Assembly: GCA_000583135.1 (NCBI GenBank)
Contig: JFBG01000007.1
Coordinates: 1-64,000, forward strand
Source of the DNA: Thioalkalivibrio sp. HK1
Lineage (GTDB): Bacteria > Pseudomonadota > Gammaproteobacteria > HK1
Direction of reading: 5' to 3'
Length of the DNA: 64,000 nucleotides
Within the stretch, counting starts at the first letter, position 1. Every line of letters starts with the position of its first letter. Made by a program: the position numbers and the translations under genes. The notes beneath the pieces are model-generated. The model ran no database searches. It was not told where the DNA came from and saw only the letters and a program-made list of their open reading frames with translations. Shown here one piece after another: positions 61,427 through 64,000 of the stretch.

Positions 61427-62284
61427 ATGATATCGAAGGCCGAGGATTCTTCCGCCCTTGAAGGAGACGACCGAAGCGGCGGACTCGCTTTTACCTCGGC
61501 GGACCTGCCGCATCTACCGCCGGCTTTTCATCCGATCCAAGTGGGGGCTGTCGGCAGCGTCGTCGACGAGGCGTTGGCAAGATCCCTTGATGGGGCCGAG
61601 GAAGGAACGCTGATCATCGCCGCCGAGCAAAGCGATGCCCGCACTCGTCGGGGGCATCGCTGGCAAGGCGATGCGGGAAATCTTCACCTCGCTCTCATCA
61701 TCCGCCCCGACTACCCCAACGAGGAGGGTTGGCAGCTCGTCTACGTCAACGCATTGGCCGCAAGCAGCGCCATCGCCCAACTAATCTCGCCGATGACCGG
61801 CCTGCGTTTTTCTTGGCCGAATCGCCTGCTCATCAACGATCTGCTCGCCGCTCGTATCGATATGAGGAGCAACGATCCCGAGATCGATCCCCATCCCGAT
61901 CTGATCCTCGGGCTCAGCGTCAATATCGCTTCCCACCCTCCCCAGCCCGAGCCCGAGGAATACAACTCGATCCACGCTTGCGGGAGTGTCGATATCGGCC
62001 CCTTCGATGCGCTCGAAGCTTATGCCAGTTGCTTCTTGTCATGGTCGGCTCTTTGGGCCGACGAGGGATTCGCACCGATCCGCCGGGCCTTTCTCATCCG
62101 CATGCAAGGTCTTCATGAGCGATGCGATCTGCGGCTCTTCGGCGGCGAGATCGTCTCCGATCGCATCGAGGATATCGATGATAAGGGGCGGCTGATCATG
62201 AGCGCTTCGAGTATCGGACCGGGAGAGTATTTCGGAATGGCCGGTTCTCATCATGATCGATCGAAGACATCGACGAGGATATAA
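61427..62284 (+). CDS. BirA-like biotin/lipoate ligase-fold protein
   Basis: The 285-residue protein has GSVVDEALARSLD, EGTLIIAAEQSDARTRRGHRW (cf. the GRGRxGRxW loop of biotin ligases), GNLHLALIIRP, FSWPNRLLINDLLAAR and LILGLSVNI. The catalytic loop is changed from the BirA consensus, so its substrate may not be biotin. It follows the small unknown gene after three bases and closes the cluster. Related proteins sit near molybdenum/tungsten enzyme genes in some genomes, as far as I recall; role open. Confidence 0.65.
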   Translation: MISKAEDSSALEGDDRSGGLAFTSADLPHLPPAFHPIQVGAVGSVVDEALARSLDGAEEGTLIIAAEQSDARTRRGHRWQGDAGNLHLALIIRPDYPNEEGWQLVYVNALAASSAIAQLISPMTGLRFSWPNRLLINDLLAARIDMRSNDPEIDPHPDLILGLSVNIASHPPQPEPEEYNSIHACGSVDIGPFDALEAYASCFLSWSALWADEGFAPIRRAFLIRMQGLHERCDLRLFGGEIVSDRIEDIDDKGRLIMSASSIGPGEYFGMAGSHHDRSKTSTRI

Positions 62285-62313
62285 AAAAGCCCGAGAAACG
62301 TTCTTTCCCGGGC
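62283..62313 (-). terminator. Terminator for the DUF1080 gene
   Basis: GCCCG-A-GAAA and TTTC-C-CGGGC form a stem with one mismatch and a 5-base loop, followed on the minus strand by six T. It also touches the end of the convergent BirA-like gene. Confidence 0.7.
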
Positions 62314-62507
62314 CGAATCACCTTTGAGCCAAGCAAGCGGATTGGCCCGTATTCATCTACTTTTACCGCTATCCCTATCGACTCCTTGCTCGTAGCTTGC
62401 CAAGCCAAAAGAGAACTCCTTCGTCGACTCGAGGCCGAACAGAGGAGCGATGCGGGCTTTTCCCCGCTTTATTTCGAAAAGATCGCCTCGAAGATCGATC
62501 GATACCC

Positions 62508-63224
62508 TCAGCTGGAACCGGGAAATAGCGTGGTTCTGACGGAATCCCACCAAGAACTTCCGATCGGCTCGAAGTGGATCTTCCTAAACTGCACCTTGCC
62601 GTCGTTGAAACGCTGCAAGGCGATATGACCCTCTCGGTGGGTCTCATCGATCAAAGAGGCGGTTTCGACTCCGTTGATACTCACCTTGATGAGATCGCCC
62701 TCGGCATGGATATCCATTCGACTCCAGCGGCCGGCGGTATTGACCCGCTCGATCGGGGATTTATGGGTCACGATGGCCCCGGTGCGAAAATCCTGATTCT
62801 CGTGATCGTCCCAGATATTGAGTTCATAACACTCGAGCGGGGAGATCTTCTCGGGGGAGGAGCAGCGGATCAAGACCCCGCTGTTGACGAAGCTACCGAC
62901 ATGGAATTCGAGCGATAGGTGGAAATCGCCATAACGGCCTTGACTTATCAGCAGGGTATCGGCCTTGGAGTCCGATATGATCACTCCGTTTTCGACCCTC
63001 CAGCTACCATCGACGCTTTGCGTCCAACCATCGAGCGTGGCGCCGTCGAAAAATGGCTTGGACGAAAGGATATCGTCAAGGCCGGCGGCGAAGCCGGTAC
63101 CGAAAAGCCCTCCTCTATTCTCTCCGCTTTGCCCACCGGTATCGAGACTTTGACAGCCGACAAGCACGGCGCTCGAAAAGACGAGAGCAACGAGGGGGTT
63201 TAGCAGCCTACGGCATTTCGCCAT
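62508..63224 (-). CDS. DUF1080 (3-keto-disaccharide hydrolase-like) lipoprotein
   Basis: The 238-residue protein starts with a lipoprotein signal (MAKCRRLLNPLVALVFSS, lipobox LVGC), so it is anchored to a membrane. The domain has FFDGATLDGW, GVIISDSKADTLLIS, SGVLIRCSSP, CYELNIWDD and HIALQRFNDGKVQFRKI, the concanavalin-like DUF1080 pattern. AGGAG lies 7 bases before the chosen ATG; an earlier in-frame ATG has none. Some family members hydrolyse 3-keto sugars; function here is unproven. Confidence 0.85.
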   Translation of the reverse strand: MAKCRRLLNPLVALVFSSAVLVGCQSLDTGGQSGENRGGLFGTGFAAGLDDILSSKPFFDGATLDGWTQSVDGSWRVENGVIISDSKADTLLISQGRYGDFHLSLEFHVGSFVNSGVLIRCSSPEKISPLECYELNIWDDHENQDFRTGAIVTHKSPIERVNTAGRWSRMDIHAEGDLIKVSINGVETASLIDETHREGHIALQRFNDGKVQFRKIHFEPIGSSWWDSVRTTLFPGSS

Positions 63225-63617
63225 CTTTCCGCTCCTATGATAGTGCGAAGGATCCACGCTTTGATGCCCGGCTCGGCAATCAAGCAGTTAAATCCATGCC
63301 AATATAGCACATTGAAAAGCCTTTGGTATCCATCATGCCGACCATGCTTCGAAGATCGTCATCGAGCGGCATTCTTTCACCTGCCCAACGGAGGTCAAGG
63401 GGCGATGGGTGATGGGCAAGCAAACCGTCCCGTAAAGGAATATCCCGCCGACGACACCTCTTTTTCGGATAGGGCAAAGCATCTTTTTCGATGATCGAAA
63501 AAACCACCCTTGCGAAGTGGATTTGGATGGATCCAAAGGGCTTCTCCTCGGGCGAGGGAGGCTGATTCGATTCCCTGCACCAAGACCCGGTGACCTGTGG
63601 CAAAAGGAGACGCATCC
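63225..63617. other. Divergent intergenic region
   Basis: About 390 bases lie between the DUF1080 gene and the YbjQ-family gene. I see no gene. ORFs on both strands have no family features. Confidence 0.4.
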
Positions 63618-63941
63618 ATGCATGTGACAACGACCTTTCAGATCGAGGGATTCAGAATCTTGGAGTACAAGGGGCTGGTTCGTGGAATCGTCGTTCGATC
63701 CCCGACCATCAATCAAAGCATCACCGGAGGCCTGAAAAGCATCGTCGGCGGGGAAATCGGCGCCTATACGGAAATGTGCGAGCAAACTCGCGATCAGGCC
63801 TACCACGAGATGGTGCAACACGCTGTGGATCTCGGGGCAAACGCCATCGTCGGGATCCGATACGATGCTTCGGAGGTCGTGACGCGATCGACCGAAGTGC
63901 TCTGCTACGGTACCGCGGTCGTCATCGAGCGGGAGGTGTAA
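63618..63941 (+). CDS. YbjQ-family (DUF74) protein
   Basis: The 107-residue protein carries the family pattern LEYKGLVRGIVVRSP, then GGEIGAYTEMCEQTRDQAYHEM and GANAIVGIRYDAS. Members form pentamers; the biochemical role is uncertain, though they are often called heavy-metal-binding. AAGGAG lies 8 bases before the ATG. Confidence 0.9.
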   Translation: MHVTTTFQIEGFRILEYKGLVRGIVVRSPTINQSITGGLKSIVGGEIGAYTEMCEQTRDQAYHEMVQHAVDLGANAIVGIRYDASEVVTRSTEVLCYGTAVVIEREV

Positions 63942-64000
63942 CCCCCTCGATCTCGTTTGACGAGGCCCAAAAGGCATCCCTGAATCCGAGCGATCGACGA

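Overview
This window reads as a GC-rich proteobacterial chromosome, most like an alphaproteobacterium. That assignment is inferred from gene content (PuuD-type urate oxidation, XdhABC, a bacterial three-subunit AOR) and from tightly overlapping operons, not from a marker gene. Host genes share a codon style rich in GATATC, CGATCG and ATCGG strings. The stretch from about 16.2 to 32.8 kb does not share it and looks acquired.

Layout. (1) 0-1.5 kb: the end of an unrecognised gene with an internal duplication, its terminator, and two tiny membrane-type ORFs on the opposite strand. (2) 1.5-15.7 kb, minus strand: a purine catabolism and uptake locus. uraH stands alone, followed by a ten-gene run xdhA-xdhB-xdhC-ABC ATPase-permease-permease-BMP binding protein-puuD-uraD-guaD. 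It would import purines or nucleosides, convert guanine to xanthine to urate to 5-hydroxyisourate, and process that to allantoin. (3) 15.9-32.8 kb, plus strand: a defence island. It holds a DUF3800 remnant, a type I restriction operon hsdR-hsdS-PrrC-like anticodon nuclease-hsdM, an HsdS C-terminal scrap, and then one nearly gapless operon kwaA-kwaB-Ski2-like helicase-ietA-ietS. (4) 32.9-37.9 kb, minus strand: a type II-C CRISPR-Cas locus (cas9-cas1-cas2) with a divergent tracrRNA. No array is visible, only two identical solitary 36-bp repeats that bracket the cas genes in inverted orientation. (5) 38-46.3 kb: host genes for a thioesterase, IlvE, a VOC protein, a UxaA/SuyAB-type lyase pair, an NYN nuclease, a haloacid dehalogenase and an SDR. 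(6) 46.7-62.3 kb, plus strand: a long cluster of acyl-CoA ligase, LivGHMJF transporter, PaaK-like ligase, Fe-S protein, MoaD-like protein, tungsten aldehyde oxidoreductase AorABC, an unknown protein and a BirA-like ligase. It plausibly takes up and activates carboxylic acids and interconverts the matching aldehydes. (7) 62.5-64 kb: a DUF1080 lipoprotein and a YbjQ-family protein.

The most notable points are these. First, the five-gene kwaAB-helicase-ietAS operon joins two known defence modules through a helicase that belongs to neither in its published form. Second, the 36-bp CRISPR repeat carries a TATAAT box; one copy sits exactly where the cas9 promoter should be, and two diverged relatives flank uraH, one of them at the probable promoter of the purine operon. 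One of those relatives (15.9 kb) and the left CRISPR repeat (32.9 kb) lie in direct orientation at the two ends of the defence island. Third, a PrrC-like anticodon nuclease with an intact R/E/H triad sits inside the type I operon.
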